From Eubacteriaceae bacterium (GTDB lineage Bacteria > Bacillota > Clostridia > Eubacteriales > Anaerofustaceae), in NCBI GenBank assembly GCA_009782875.1, contig WRIE01000035.1, positions 1 to 35,171 of the forward strand: 35,171 bases of DNA. Direction: 5' to 3'. Positions 23,412 to 32,334 of the stretch are shown in pieces; the first letter of the stretch is position 1; every line of letters starts with the position of its first letter. The position numbers were made by a program, and so were the translations under genes. The notes below the pieces were generated by a model. The model was not told the DNA's origin. It searched no databases and worked only from the letters and a program-made list of their open reading frames with translations.

Positions 23412-25038
23412 AACCAAGAGGTTGCCAGCATTGGCATTGGCGGTTGTCCTTGCTTCTTGTTCCGGCTCAGCGGCCCCAATGCAGAGGAATGCCATGCCAG
23501 ATAGCGCTGCTGCAATAACAGAGCCAAAGTTTGCTTCGGCTACAGCAAATTCCTTGGGGGCTGGATATGAGCCTGGCAACGCTATTGATGGCGACCCTTC
23601 CAGCGCATGGGCAGTCAGGGGCGGTGTCGGCGAGTCAATAATGCTGGCAATGGAAGAGCCGCAGCTAATCGAAGGCCTGAGGTTTCTTAACGGCTATACA
23701 AAATTCAATGACAGCTTGGGCATATGGCTGTATGAAGCCAACAACCGTCCTGAGCAGATAACAATCTCATTTTCAGACGGGACATCAATTGAGAGGACAC
23801 TAGATGATGTGTTTTCCCAAATTTATGGCCGATACCAGGAAATCAAGTTTCCCGAGCCGGTTTTTACAAGTTATGTGGATATCAAAATTGAAAGCGTTTA
23901 TCCAGGAGAGGTATATAACGACACCTGCATATCAGAGATCCAGCCATATATCAACTACTCGCCCAAAAGCGCCCCTAGAGACGGCAAATTATGGGATGAC
24001 GGGATCTATGCGCTTATCCCCAAAGGGGAATCGCGATATGTGGTCTACGGAAATGAAGGCAAGCCTTTGGCGCATTTCTACCATTTAGACTCCACAAGTG
24101 TGCTCCTTGCAAGGCAAGACAGCTTGTTTTTGTGCATGGATTATTACGGGGCATACAACCTGTTCTCTTTTGAGGGCATGTCCTATGTGATCGACGAGTC
24201 TTTCCCTGTAAACAGCCAGCCGAGGATGCCATGGGCCGAGTCGGCTATTGAATACTCCTTGGCGGGCAACAGGCTCACAGCCATCCAAGATGGCAGCCAA
24301 GCAAGCTACACATTGCCGTTTGAGCCGGGAGACTATGATTATGTGAGTGGAATCAACAGCGAAATCGTGTCCATCAGCAACGAAAAACTGTTTTTATACA
24401 AAAGCGGCATTGACATCTCACACTTGCTTGGGCATGCCTACAACTCGTATGCGAATGTGCGCGATGAGTTTGTGATCATCGAAGAAAACAACAAGATAGG
24501 GGCGAGCACATACAGCGTCATAGGCTTGGACGGGAGCGTGCTTTGGAAACAGGAAGCGTCTGTGGCATTGCCCTATGACTATGAGTATTGCGATATTAAT
24601 ATATCATGCGACAGAGCCTCGCTCACTGCCAATGACCATGGGGCTATTTATACACTTGAACTGGACGAGCCGCTGGAAGCAGAGTACATTTACGCCGGGA
24701 GCGCAAACCACCAGCTTGCCACTATTTATACTTATGGGGCTGACTCCAAAACGTTGCTGCTCAACTACAAAACCGGGGAAGACTTATCCAGTTTGCTTGA
24801 AGGGCACCTGTATATTGACTTGCTGCGCGATTATTTAATCGTGGTCTTCGCAGATGAAAGCTACACCAATTATTCATACAGCATCTACAACCGGTTTGGG
24901 GAGCCAATTTCGTCTGGCCCGGGATCCATCGGATATCTTGGAAATGGGCTCTTCCATCTGAAGCGGGGCAGCTACAGTGGAATCGCCGACGAAAATGGGC
25001 AATGGCTGGTGAGGAGTTTTTCGGCAAATGGAGACTAG
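23395..25038 (+). CDS. Lipoprotein with NADase-type glycan-binding (discoidin-like) domain
   Basis: The protein has 547 residues. The N-terminus KTKRLPALALAVVLASC is a short lipoprotein signal with Cys22. Residues of about 45-190 (FASATANSLGAGYEP, NAIDGDPSSAWAV, GLRFLNGYTKFN, RPEQITISFSDG, YVDIKIESVYPG) match the discoidin-like 'NADase-type glycan-binding' domain, first named from streptococcal NADase and common on clostridial surface proteins. The remaining 350 residues are beta-rich, with repeated 'DGIYALIPKG..YVVYG' and 'YSGIADENGQWLV' elements that recall WG repeats. It is therefore probably a surface protein binding glycan or cell wall. ATG 23395 is chosen: GGAG lies 7 nt upstream and the signal peptide is then a normal length. 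A GTG at 23362 would add ten unlikely residues. It overlaps the PstS-like gene, which suggests coupled translation and a joint role. Confidence 0.8.
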   Translation: MCLSDKTKRLPALALAVVLASCSGSAAPMQRNAMPDSAAAITEPKFASATANSLGAGYEPGNAIDGDPSSAWAVRGGVGESIMLAMEEPQLIEGLRFLNGYTKFNDSLGIWLYEANNRPEQITISFSDGTSIERTLDDVFSQIYGRYQEIKFPEPVFTSYVDIKIESVYPGEVYNDTCISEIQPYINYSPKSAPRDGKLWDDGIYALIPKGESRYVVYGNEGKPLAHFYHLDSTSVLLARQDSLFLCMDYYGAYNLFSFEGMSYVIDESFPVNSQPRMPWAESAIEYSLAGNRLTAIQDGSQASYTLPFEPGDYDYVSGINSEIVSISNEKLFLYKSGIDISHLLGHAYNSYANVRDEFVIIEENNKIGASTYSVIGLDGSVLWKQEASVALPYDYEYCDINISCDRASLTANDHGAIYTLELDEPLEAEYIYAGSANHQLATIYTYGADSKTLLLNYKTGEDLSSLLEGHLYIDLLRDYLIVVFADESYTNYSYSIYNRFGEPISSGPGSIGYLGNGLFHLKRGSYSGIADENGQWLVRSFSANGD

Positions 25039-25074
25039 GGCCTAAAAAATGCTTACAGGAGATATTGACGCGAT

Positions 25075-25572
25075 ATGGATTACATGATTAGAGACATGAG
25101 GGAATCTGACTGGGAGAATGTCGCGAGGATATACACCCAGGGCATAGAATCAGGGAATGCGACCTACGAGCCTACATGCCCTTCTTGGGAACAGTTTGAC
25201 GCTGCCCACCATACAGATTGCAGGTTTGTGGTTGTAAAAGATGAAAGCGAGGGGGCTATCGGCTGGGCAACAATCAAGCCTATATCGCCAAGGGCTGTTT
25301 TCCAGGGTGTTGCAGAGGTCAGCATTTATATCGACCAAGACTATAAAGGGCAAGGATTAGGCTTCGACTTGCTTATGCACTTGGCCCAGCGCTCGCAGGA
25401 ATCAGGGTACTGGACGTTGCAATCGCATATTTTCCCAGGAAATATTGCAAGTTTGCGCATACATGAGAAATGCGGGTTCAGGCTTGTGGGAACCAGGGAG
25501 AAGCTGGGGCAGGACAAAGACGGGAAATGGCGTGATATATGCCTTTTAGAGAGGCGAAGCGGCATAATGTGA
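25075..25572 (+). CDS. GNAT acetyltransferase, phosphinothricin N-acetyltransferase-like
   Basis: The protein has 165 residues and the full pattern of the PAT/Bar-type GNAT subfamily: RDMRESDWENVARIYTQGIE, then ATYEPTCPSWEQF, then AIGWATIKPISPR and EVSIYIDQDYKGQGLG (the acetyl-CoA pyrophosphate loop Q/R-x-x-G-x-G). TLQSHIFPGNIASLRIHEKC and GFRLVGTREKLG..DGKWRDICLLERR follow. Relatives acetylate phosphinothricin, methionine sulfone or sulfoximine; the natural substrate here is unknown. The start is not firm: ATG 25075 has GGAG 13 nt upstream, and a second ATG lies at 25084. It follows the glycan-binding lipoprotein by 36 bp and shares its terminator with the convergent helicase operon. Confidence 0.88.
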   Translation: MDYMIRDMRESDWENVARIYTQGIESGNATYEPTCPSWEQFDAAHHTDCRFVVVKDESEGAIGWATIKPISPRAVFQGVAEVSIYIDQDYKGQGLGFDLLMHLAQRSQESGYWTLQSHIFPGNIASLRIHEKCGFRLVGTREKLGQDKDGKWRDICLLERRSGIM

Positions 25573-25586
25573 CAATTGTTTTCATC

Positions 25587-25636
25587 AAAAAAGCGGGCGA
25601 GGCCCATCTGTAGGGGATAATCGCCCGCTTTATTTT
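25587..25636. terminator. Bidirectional terminator between acetyltransferase and helicase operon
   Basis: An 11-bp stem AAAGCGGGCGA (25590-25600)/TCGCCCGCTTT (25621-25631) has a 20-nt loop. A T-rich tail (TATTTTATTTT) follows on the plus strand, and six T residues follow on the minus strand. Confidence 0.85.
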
Positions 25637-25645
25637 ATTTTCGCC

Positions 25646-27316
25646 TTAAACTGATATGTCTGCCACTTCCAGAATCTCGTAGGGATATCCCTGCTCAATT
25701 AAAAACAGCTGCCTATTGCCCGCAAAATCCTCTTCGCGGGAATCTTTGGTCACAAGGGCATAAAAGTGCGCTTCATTGTCCCCTTCTTTTGGCCTAAGAA
25801 TCCGCCCGAGCCTTTGGGCTTCTTCTTGGCGGGAGCCGAAAGTGCCGGATACTTCAATTGCGACATTTGCGTCGGGAAGGTCAATAGCGAAGTTTGCCAC
25901 TTTGGACACAACCAGCACAGGGGTGTCACCCCGCTTGAAACTTGAGTATAGCAGCTCCCTCTTCTTGTTTGCCAAGGACCCAGTTATTATCGGGGCTTCC
26001 AGCTCTGCCGCGATCGCTTTTAGTTGTGAAATATATTGCCCGATTATCAGGATATTGCCATCTTTGTGCTTTTCCAACAGGAGTTTGATGACATGCATCT
26101 TGTCGGGGTTTTCAGAGGCAATCCTGAATTTGTCTTTTTTATCTGATGTGGCATACGCCATTTTCATATCCACAGGCAATGGGATGCGGATCTCTGAGCA
26201 TTTGGCTTTTGCTATGAACCCTTTCTCTTCCAAGGATTTCCACGGCACCTCGCAGCGTTTGGGGCCGATCAAGGCAAAGACATCAGATTGGCGGTCGTCT
26301 TCCCTGACAAGGGTCGCAGTCAATCCCAGCCGCCGTTTTGACTGCAACTCTGCTGTCATGCGGAAGACTGGCGCAGGAAGCATATGGACTTCATCGTAAA
26401 TTATCAAGCCCCAGTTCCTTTCGTCAAACAAGGAGAAATGGGCGTTGTCCCCTTGGGCGTTCCTATGGCTTAAAATCTGGTATGTGGAGATAGTGACAGG
26501 GCGTATCTGTTTTATTTCCCCTGAGTACTCCCCTATCAAATCCTCAGTCAAGCTTGTCTTGTCCAAGAGCTCCGCAATCCATTGCCTGACAGCAGTGATG
26601 GAAGTTGTAAGCACCAGTGTCTCGGCTGACACCTTTTCCATAGCCCCCATGCCCACTATCGTTTTGCCTGCTCCACATGGCAAAACGATTACCCCATGGC
26701 CACCATGGGCTTTGCCGGAAGCGTAGAACAAATCCACTGCTTCCTGCTGGTATCCACGCAAGCTAAACGGGCTGCCTGATGAGGCGCAGCTTTCCCGCAG
26801 CCCAATAGTCAGCGGGGCAGCTTCCCCAAAACCGGCATGGTCTTGTGCGGGGAGCTGCAAATCCATCAACGCTTGCTTTAAATGCCCCCGGTAATGGCCG
26901 TCGATCCTCACCTTCAAGCCTTCTGGGGGGGAGAGGAAATAGCTGGACGCCTTTTCGTCGGCATTTATCAACGCCATTGTAAATTCGTCTTTCGCAGTGA
27001 GGAACAAACCCTCATCATCTTTGTCGATCTCCACAGACCCGTAGCGCTCGATAATCTGGCGCACCCGGGTTTTGACATTCTCGGGCACCGCATGCTTTGC
27101 ATGCGCTTCCAGCGCCCCGAGGGCGCCATCTGCGCTGATGCCTGCGCTTGCGGCGTTCCAAAGAGACAGTGGCGTCATCCTGTAGGTATGCATATACTCA
27201 GGGCTTTTGACGATCTCGCTAAAGGCGTTTATCTCATCACGAGCTGTTTCAAAATCGGGATGCCCGACTTCCAGCAGCAGTGTCATGTCCCCTTGCACAA
27301 TCAGCGGTCCGCTCAT
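25646..27316 (-). CDS. XPB/Ssl2-type superfamily-2 DNA helicase
   Basis: This 556-residue bacterial XPB-like helicase has an N-terminal domain of about 180 residues followed by the helicase core. Motifs in order: the Q-like FSLRGYQQEAVD, Walker A PCGAGKT (213-219), motif Ia LVLTTSITAVRQW, DEVH (308-311), motif III LTATLVRED with the RED element typical of XPB (338-340), and motif VI QEEAQRLGRILRPK. XPB helicases open damaged or promoter DNA in eukaryotes and archaea; in Mycobacterium the homologue unwinds 3'-5'. It is predicted to work with the protein encoded just upstream. ATG 27316 has GGAGG 4 nt upstream and overlaps the partner's stop as ATGA, so translation is coupled. A longer frame to 27394 would run inside the partner gene. 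Confidence 0.93.
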   Translation of the reverse strand: MSGPLIVQGDMTLLLEVGHPDFETARDEINAFSEIVKSPEYMHTYRMTPLSLWNAASAGISADGALGALEAHAKHAVPENVKTRVRQIIERYGSVEIDKDDEGLFLTAKDEFTMALINADEKASSYFLSPPEGLKVRIDGHYRGHLKQALMDLQLPAQDHAGFGEAAPLTIGLRESCASSGSPFSLRGYQQEAVDLFYASGKAHGGHGVIVLPCGAGKTIVGMGAMEKVSAETLVLTTSITAVRQWIAELLDKTSLTEDLIGEYSGEIKQIRPVTISTYQILSHRNAQGDNAHFSLFDERNWGLIIYDEVHMLPAPVFRMTAELQSKRRLGLTATLVREDDRQSDVFALIGPKRCEVPWKSLEEKGFIAKAKCSEIRIPLPVDMKMAYATSDKKDKFRIASENPDKMHVIKLLLEKHKDGNILIIGQYISQLKAIAAELEAPIITGSLANKKRELLYSSFKRGDTPVLVVSKVANFAIDLPDANVAIEVSGTFGSRQEEAQRLGRILRPKEGDNEAHFYALVTKDSREEDFAGNRQLFLIEQGYPYEILEVADISV

Positions 27317-29025
27317 AGTTCCTCCATGCAAAATTTTCCGTTTTTCTCTATTGCTTTCTTCAGTTTCCCCACATCGGAGGGAGCAATGACACATGAGGGG
27401 CCCAGCTGTTTTCCAAGCAGGTCGGAAACGCCTTTCATGGTTTTGATCTCTTCGAGCAAGTACTCGTCGTCCGCCTCTATCACCAAAACCTTCCTGACCG
27501 CTATGCGGCCTGACAGCCTTGACCAGTCTTGGAGCTGGCGGGACACATTTGAGGGCAGCGGTTTTGAGGAGTATTTGGCCAGGTAAGTGGCTACTTCCTC
27601 GATCGAGATGCCTGAGTCCAGCCCTCTCGCCATGCCCTCGAATGAGAGCGTATAAGCGGATATTGCGTCGTCCTCGACAATTTTGTCAAGGAAACGGGAG
27701 AAGTACAGGTCATGGGCAGCCCTTGACTCTGACTCCTCAACCAGTATTTCAAAATTAGGCTGGACTACAAACCCGTTCTTTGGCTCATAATCCTCGTTGG
27801 CGGACATGGGGGAGCCTCCGGCAATGCCTAGGACAAAAGCGCCTGAGCTGGTGAGGCGGAAGGCTTCAATGTACGCTTCGCTCTCTCCGCTGTAGTCGCT
27901 GGCCCTGGTGCACCATATGGTGTCTGCCATGCCCAAGGCGCATAGCAAAGACAGGTATACAGTCAAGTATTTGGACTCGAATGCTTCCCACCCCACTTCG
28001 TATCCGTAGTTTTTAACAACAGCCCCGATATGCCGGCGGGCAAACATCCGGTTGGCTTTGTAGGCGTACTCTTCAAACTCTTTGAACTTGATATATCTGC
28101 CTGACGGGCAATTTGAAAGAATTAGGCGCGCCTCTTTCCGGGCTTCTGGAAATTTGGCCCGTTTTGATTTTGCTTTGAGCCCTTTTATGCACGAGAGCTC
28201 TGAAAACGAGGCAGCGTCCTCATAAGCTTCGAATATGTGCTTGGCCATTTCCGCGTTTGGCAAGGACAACACCTTTGAAGCCCCCGGGCCGATATAGGCG
28301 CTCCCGGAGTCAGCAGCAATAAGCTTGGACGCCAAAGCCAATATCAGCATCGAGGAAGTGATAATCATCTGGGATGTGCTGCGCGCAGAGGCAATTGATG
28401 TCGCCCCTGACTGGCAGAGGTCTTTGTATCCACAGGCTGCTGCGAATTTTAAAGCATGCTGCTTTGTGACCATGCCGTTGGCTGTCACTGGCGGGCTTGT
28501 CTTGTTTATATAACGGGCAAGGAAAGCAATGTCGGATACCCGCCCCTCCCTCTCAATGGTTACACAGTCGCTTGTGGGCTCATATTCAGAAAACACTGCT
28601 TTTAAGGGCGGTGTTATTTTCTTCATCACATCAAAGATCTCTTTGGGCATTGCGCCGTATGGAAAGAAGACCAAAGACAGCGCAGAGCCTTGGAGATGGT
28701 TGAAAAACAGCTCTATTGGTGTTACAAAGTACATTTTGCTCACATTTTTAACCCCGTGCTTCTCAGCAAGGGCATTTACAGCCTTGGCGTCTATACAGCA
28801 TCCAGACTGCACATGGGCGTTTATGATGTCTGACTCGAAGGGAGGCAGTGAAAGGTAGGCGGACTTGATATTCGAAGCATCCTTGTAGAAGGCTTTCATA
28901 GAGGATATAGCTTCCTCCTTTGTAGAAGGCTCCTCCACTCCTGCAGCTTGGCATAGGAGGCTCAAGTTCTCGTATTTGAAATAGCCGTCCATTTCCATCT
29001 TTGATAGTGCTGTTGACAAGCTCAT
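27313..29025 (-). CDS. Helicase-associated protein, partner of XPB helicase
   Basis: The protein has 570 residues. The C-terminal third (about 430-570), with NGFVVQPNFEILVEESESRA, YTLSFEGMARGLDSGISIEEV, LPSNVSRQLQDWSRLSGRI and VLVIEADDEYLLEEI, matches the helicase-associated domain (the 'Helicase_C_3' family). In actinobacteria this domain is encoded next to XPB. The earlier part is mostly helical with no clear catalytic motif; segments such as GYFKYENLSLLCQAAGV may be winged helices. ATG 29025 is chosen because AGAGGTGAT lies 9 nt upstream; the GTG one codon earlier is equally possible. It is translationally coupled to the helicase by a 4-bp overlap, which argues for a fixed complex in DNA repair or unwinding. 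The exact role in bacteria is little known. Confidence 0.88.
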   Translation of the reverse strand: MSLSTALSKMEMDGYFKYENLSLLCQAAGVEEPSTKEEAISSMKAFYKDASNIKSAYLSLPPFESDIINAHVQSGCCIDAKAVNALAEKHGVKNVSKMYFVTPIELFFNHLQGSALSLVFFPYGAMPKEIFDVMKKITPPLKAVFSEYEPTSDCVTIEREGRVSDIAFLARYINKTSPPVTANGMVTKQHALKFAAACGYKDLCQSGATSIASARSTSQMIITSSMLILALASKLIAADSGSAYIGPGASKVLSLPNAEMAKHIFEAYEDAASFSELSCIKGLKAKSKRAKFPEARKEARLILSNCPSGRYIKFKEFEEYAYKANRMFARRHIGAVVKNYGYEVGWEAFESKYLTVYLSLLCALGMADTIWCTRASDYSGESEAYIEAFRLTSSGAFVLGIAGGSPMSANEDYEPKNGFVVQPNFEILVEESESRAAHDLYFSRFLDKIVEDDAISAYTLSFEGMARGLDSGISIEEVATYLAKYSSKPLPSNVSRQLQDWSRLSGRIAVRKVLVIEADDEYLLEEIKTMKGVSDLLGKQLGPSCVIAPSDVGKLKKAIEKNGKFCMEEL

Positions 29026-29403
29026 CACTAGGAAATCACCTCTTTTGTTAGATAGCGCGCAAAGGACTCCATTTAAGATGATATAACAATTTGGCACTCA
29101 AAACAATAGTAATAATTCGAGTAACTTTTATAAAATATGAGTGTTTGCACGATATTTCTACATTTTATGCTTTGGTCCCCAGCAATTGGGGCACCAGTAA
29201 ATAAAGAGAAATGGGGCGGATAAAACCGCTTCAAGTTGAAGATTCTTAAGGAAGGGCTATAACGGATGCCAATAGCTGTTGCACACAAAATGTGTTGTCA
29301 TTTGTTTTTTGACAAGGAATATAATCGCTTTTTTGCTTGTTGTCGGATAGAGGCGCTAGCAAGCGGTTTAAACTGGTATTTGCTATTTAATCTTTTTATA
29401 AAT
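29026..29403. other. Intergenic region upstream of the helicase operon
   Basis: These 378 AT-rich bases have no supported gene. A hairpin TGGT-CCCC/GGGG-C-ACCA at 29173-29196 and a small ACACA/TGTGT repeat near 29281-29294 are visible. A minus-strand promoter for the helicase operon must lie here, but I cannot place one with confidence. Confidence 0.4.
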
Positions 29404-30099
29404 TCAGTCCCAGTTTTGGCGTGATAGCTTGTCATGCAGCGTATTTAAGGCATCCATGCGTTTTTTATAATCCGGGAGGATCCTGCCAACTATTCTCCAG
29501 AAGTTTGGCGAGTGGTTCATCTCTTTGAGATGGGCAAGCTCATGGACTATCACGTAGTCAATGACATAGCTGTCCCCAGCAAGAAGCCTCCAAGAAAAAT
29601 TCAAATTCTGTTTTGCCGAGCAGCTTCCCCACCGGGTTTTAGCTGAGGAAACCTTGATGTCTTTCGGCTTGACACCCATTTTGTTCGCATACCAGACAGT
29701 TTGCTGTATTAAGTCAGCCTTGCCGATCATCCTGTATATTTGTATGCATACAGACTTGATTTCACCATCATCCATGTTGGGAGGCATGTAAAAAGAGTCG
29801 GTTTCCCTATCGTAGCCATAGCTATCACCTTCCCCTGCCACTATCTGTATTTCCCTTCCCCAATACGGGACGGAATCCCCGTAGGTTAAAGAGAACTGTT
29901 GGCGCTCTACTAGTTTTTCTTTGGCTTCCGCCAGACGAGAGTTTATCCACTCCCCGTTTGACTCCACGAAGGTGTCTATGTATTTCTTCGAAGCTGCAAG
30001 CGGGGCGCGAACTAGCACTTGCGCATCCTTTACATAAATTGCAATGCTTTTCCTTTTTGTCCTGATTAGCGTATATGCGATTTGGTTTTGTTTGGCCAT
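29404..30099 (-). CDS. YgjP-like (M48/DUF45) zinc metallopeptidase
   Basis: This 231-residue protein has the zinc motif HELAH (His186-His190) and a third ligand His196 in MNHSPNFW, preceded by the family signature KTRWGSCS (154-161). The N-terminal part (YTLIRTKRKSIAIYVKDAQVLVRAP, WINSRLAEAK) is the usual YgjP/UPF0758-unrelated 'DUF45' beta region. There is no signal peptide or membrane segment, so it is cytoplasmic. Relatives are often encoded beside type I restriction genes, but not here. Their substrates are not established. The ATG is placed at MAKQNQ; an AAGGA-type site lies 11 nt upstream. It is a single gene with no clear terminator. Confidence 0.9.
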   Translation of the reverse strand: MAKQNQIAYTLIRTKRKSIAIYVKDAQVLVRAPLAASKKYIDTFVESNGEWINSRLAEAKEKLVERQQFSLTYGDSVPYWGREIQIVAGEGDSYGYDRETDSFYMPPNMDDGEIKSVCIQIYRMIGKADLIQQTVWYANKMGVKPKDIKVSSAKTRWGSCSAKQNLNFSWRLLAGDSYVIDYVIVHELAHLKEMNHSPNFWRIVGRILPDYKKRMDALNTLHDKLSRQNWD

Positions 30100-31272
30100 A
30101 AGGATGGCAGTCCTTTTTTAGTTGCCTAGCGGCATTTTAGGATATGTTTTGTTGGCCTTTACTAGCATTTTTGCGCCTAGGCAAGCAATGGCTTGCTTCC
30201 AGGCGGCGCTCGCCAACCTTTACTATATTTATCCTGCTGGCTTTTCGCAAGAGTTTAAAGCTGTTTTTTATCATTTTCAAAGTTTAGGCCCGTGTTTGCG
30301 TAGAGGCGCGAAAAGCGGATTTTTTTACCAGAAAACTTTTGAATTTGCAGAGCTTTAGAATCTCAACAGTTAATCATCAAAACTCGCCTATTCCAATGCG
30401 GGCTACAAGCTGATTTATTAAAGCAGAATTGTTCTAAAAGCTTGGATCTTCTAAATGTCAAAGCAGATTTAGGCATCTTCCTGTTGTTCCATATGCGTCT
30501 GCATTTCTGCTGGTATTTCTGCAAATGCTCAGAAATATAGCCAATCCATCAGCTATGCGATTTCTTTTGGAATCAAAAACAGTGTTAGCGGTTGCAGCGG
30601 GCAATCACTTGCTTGTTGAACACTGATAGCCAAAGATACCGCTATAAGGGGTTTTATCGACAAGTTCTCACTTAAGTATGTGTTTTTTGTCAGACAGCCA
30701 ATACTTCAAAAAATGGGGGGCGTTGACGATGCCGCAGACGCCACTTTGCTTTCAAACGAGAACAGGGATAATCCGTATCATAAACAATTGAATAAATTCC
30801 ACAGCCTCCTAAAAACATGGCACATCAAGCGTGTATGCTTAAGAGCAACGCATTCACATTTGAGATAATTGCCTCCAGCATCCAGCCATATAAAAAAGAG
30901 GCTAAACACTTTTTCCAGCATTCCACTGCTTTCCAAGCTTGTCTATTACTCCATCTATTACTCCACTTAATATTGGCGATTGATAGAAACATGCGCACAT
31001 GATATCGTTTACGAAGACAATTTAGTTATAAATTAATCATCGATTAAAACTAGATATTTGAGATCAAATTGGAACTAATTGCGAATGTTAAGCGTTTTCA
31101 TTTTGTGTATGATGTTATTTAGTATCTATTATGATGTTGTGAAATGGCTTCAGTACGCTATTTCTTGCTTTTTTCGCTTGACTTATCGCTCTTCAATTAT
31201 TACAATGTGATTAGAAATTGCTTAATAGAGCAAACACTAAAAACTAAAACATAATATAAGGGAGAATGTATT
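30100..31272. other. 1.17-kb region with no recognisable gene
   Basis: Open frames up to 78 codons occur on the plus strand (30122-30358, 30680-30868), but they lack ribosome-binding sites and recognisable motifs. Visible elements are a hairpin GCCT-GCAAGC/GCTTGC-AGGC at 30175-30204, a palindrome ATTTGA-GA-TCAAAT at 31056-31069 and the surface-protein promoter at 31178-31206. The remainder may be decayed sequence or an unrecognised RNA. Confidence 0.45.
31178..31206 (+). promoter_or_regulatory. Promoter of the surface protein gene
   Basis: TTGACT (31178-31183), an exact 17-bp spacer and TACAAT (31201-31206). The start would be near 31213, leaving a leader of about 60 nt. Confidence 0.65.
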
Positions 31273-32277
31273 TTGAAACTAAACAAGAAGATCTTTGCAA
31301 CTTTGATAGTATTATCACTAGTACTGTCATTCTTGTCACCGGTATTTGCATCAACAGAACCTGGGCATACAGCGGCTTGCGCTTTTGCAAAAGAAGTTGC
31401 CTGCACAGTTTGGAAGCCAGCTGGCGAAGGGTGCTTTACTGGCGGGACACATACTGGCCAGATTTGCAATTTCAAGGCTGAAGTTCCCTGTGCTACTAAT
31501 TCAGTTGAAGGGCATACACTTGGCGGGACACACACTGATGGTGTGACTTGCACTTTCGAGGCAGCAGTTGCCTGTACAGTTTGGGCTCCAGCTGGTGAAG
31601 GCCACACAACTGGCGGGACACATACTGGCCAGATTTGCAATTATAAGGCTGCTGTGGCTTGCGACAAAGGTTGCCTTGATGTAGTGACTACTTTCAAGAT
31701 TAGAATACCAGTCACCTTCAAACCAGAAAAAGACAGCGCAAAAGCTCCAAACAATACAAAATTCAAATTTGACTACACTTTAGGAAAAGACAGCAACTTT
31801 GCCAGCACTAGCTACATCACAGGCGGCGGCTATGGTGGCGGCGGCTTCGGCGGCGGCGGATACGGTGGCGGCGGCTTCGGCGGTGGAAATAGAGGCGGCG
31901 GCCGCAGGGCTCCAGGCTCATATTTTGACCACGGTTATGATTGCTTCAATGGTGTCGCTTCAGGATACATTGAGATAGTAGCAGAGCCAGGCAACTATGT
32001 ACTGACAGTATCAAGAGTAGTTATCAAAGGCTATACTATCAACCCAGCTTCAATCACAATCAGGTTCACTATACTTGACAATGGCAAGGTACGCTTCAAC
32101 ACTAACGCCCAACGCGCAGATTTCACATATGTCAAAGATGGTGAAAAAGTAGTAAAGAAAGTAACAGACAATCCAAAAACTGCTGACTTGACAAACATAG
32201 CTCTTTGGGGAACTTTAGCTCCAGTATGCGCAGCCGGATTTGTGTTCATATCAAGGAAAGCAAAAAAAGTCAACTAG
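31273..32277 (+). CDS. Cell-wall-anchored Cys-rich/Gly-rich surface protein
   Basis: The protein has 334 residues. It has a signal peptide (KLNKKIFATLIVLSLVLSFLSPVFA, cleavage near residue 26). A cysteine-rich repeat region follows (36-134), then a Gly-rich segment with YGGGGFGGGG repeats (184-210). A beta-type domain follows (about 220-295: GYIEIVAEPGNYVLTVSRVV, YTINPASITIRFTI). The sorting signal is NPKTAD (300-305) with a hydrophobic helix and the basic tail SRKAKKVN. Sortases recognise LPxTG-like motifs including NPxT variants, so covalent wall anchoring is likely. The start is TTG 31273, supported by AAGGGAG 8 nt upstream. The FKFDYTL...GNYVLTV layout recalls pilin isopeptide domains, split here by the glycine-rich insert, but this is tentative. 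It has its own promoter and a strong terminator. No sortase gene is in the window. Confidence 0.88.
   Translation: MKLNKKIFATLIVLSLVLSFLSPVFASTEPGHTAACAFAKEVACTVWKPAGEGCFTGGTHTGQICNFKAEVPCATNSVEGHTLGGTHTDGVTCTFEAAVACTVWAPAGEGHTTGGTHTGQICNYKAAVACDKGCLDVVTTFKIRIPVTFKPEKDSAKAPNNTKFKFDYTLGKDSNFASTSYITGGGYGGGGFGGGGYGGGGFGGGNRGGGRRAPGSYFDHGYDCFNGVASGYIEIVAEPGNYVLTVSRVVIKGYTINPASITIRFTILDNGKVRFNTNAQRADFTYVKDGEKVVKKVTDNPKTADLTNIALWGTLAPVCAAGFVFISRKAKKVN
31378..31674 (+). repeat. Tandem Cys-containing repeats within the surface protein
   Basis: About 3.5 units of 28-29 residues start at Cys36, Cys65, Cys93 and Cys122. Each has C-x(7)-C and, except for the last, GGTHT. Units pair into a 57-residue (171-bp) super-repeat: ACTVWxPAGEG recurs at residues 43 and 100, GGTHTGQICN at 57 and 114. 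The DNA copies are nearly identical (GGCGGGACACATACTGGCC at 31441 and 31613), indicating recent duplication. Confidence 0.85.
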
Positions 32278-32334
32278 AGAAACTTATACTACAACTAATT
32301 TGTTCAAGTATCAAGTATTAACTAATAGAGCAAC

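Noticed and set aside
31056..31069. A second FabT-type box near the surface protein gene
   Set aside because: ATTTGA-GA-TCAAAT has a 2-nt instead of 3-nt spacer and lies over 100 bp upstream of the promoter, so it is likely coincidental.
31441..31674. CRISPR-like direct repeats
   Set aside because: The repeats are in frame, encode conserved protein units and belong to the surface protein.
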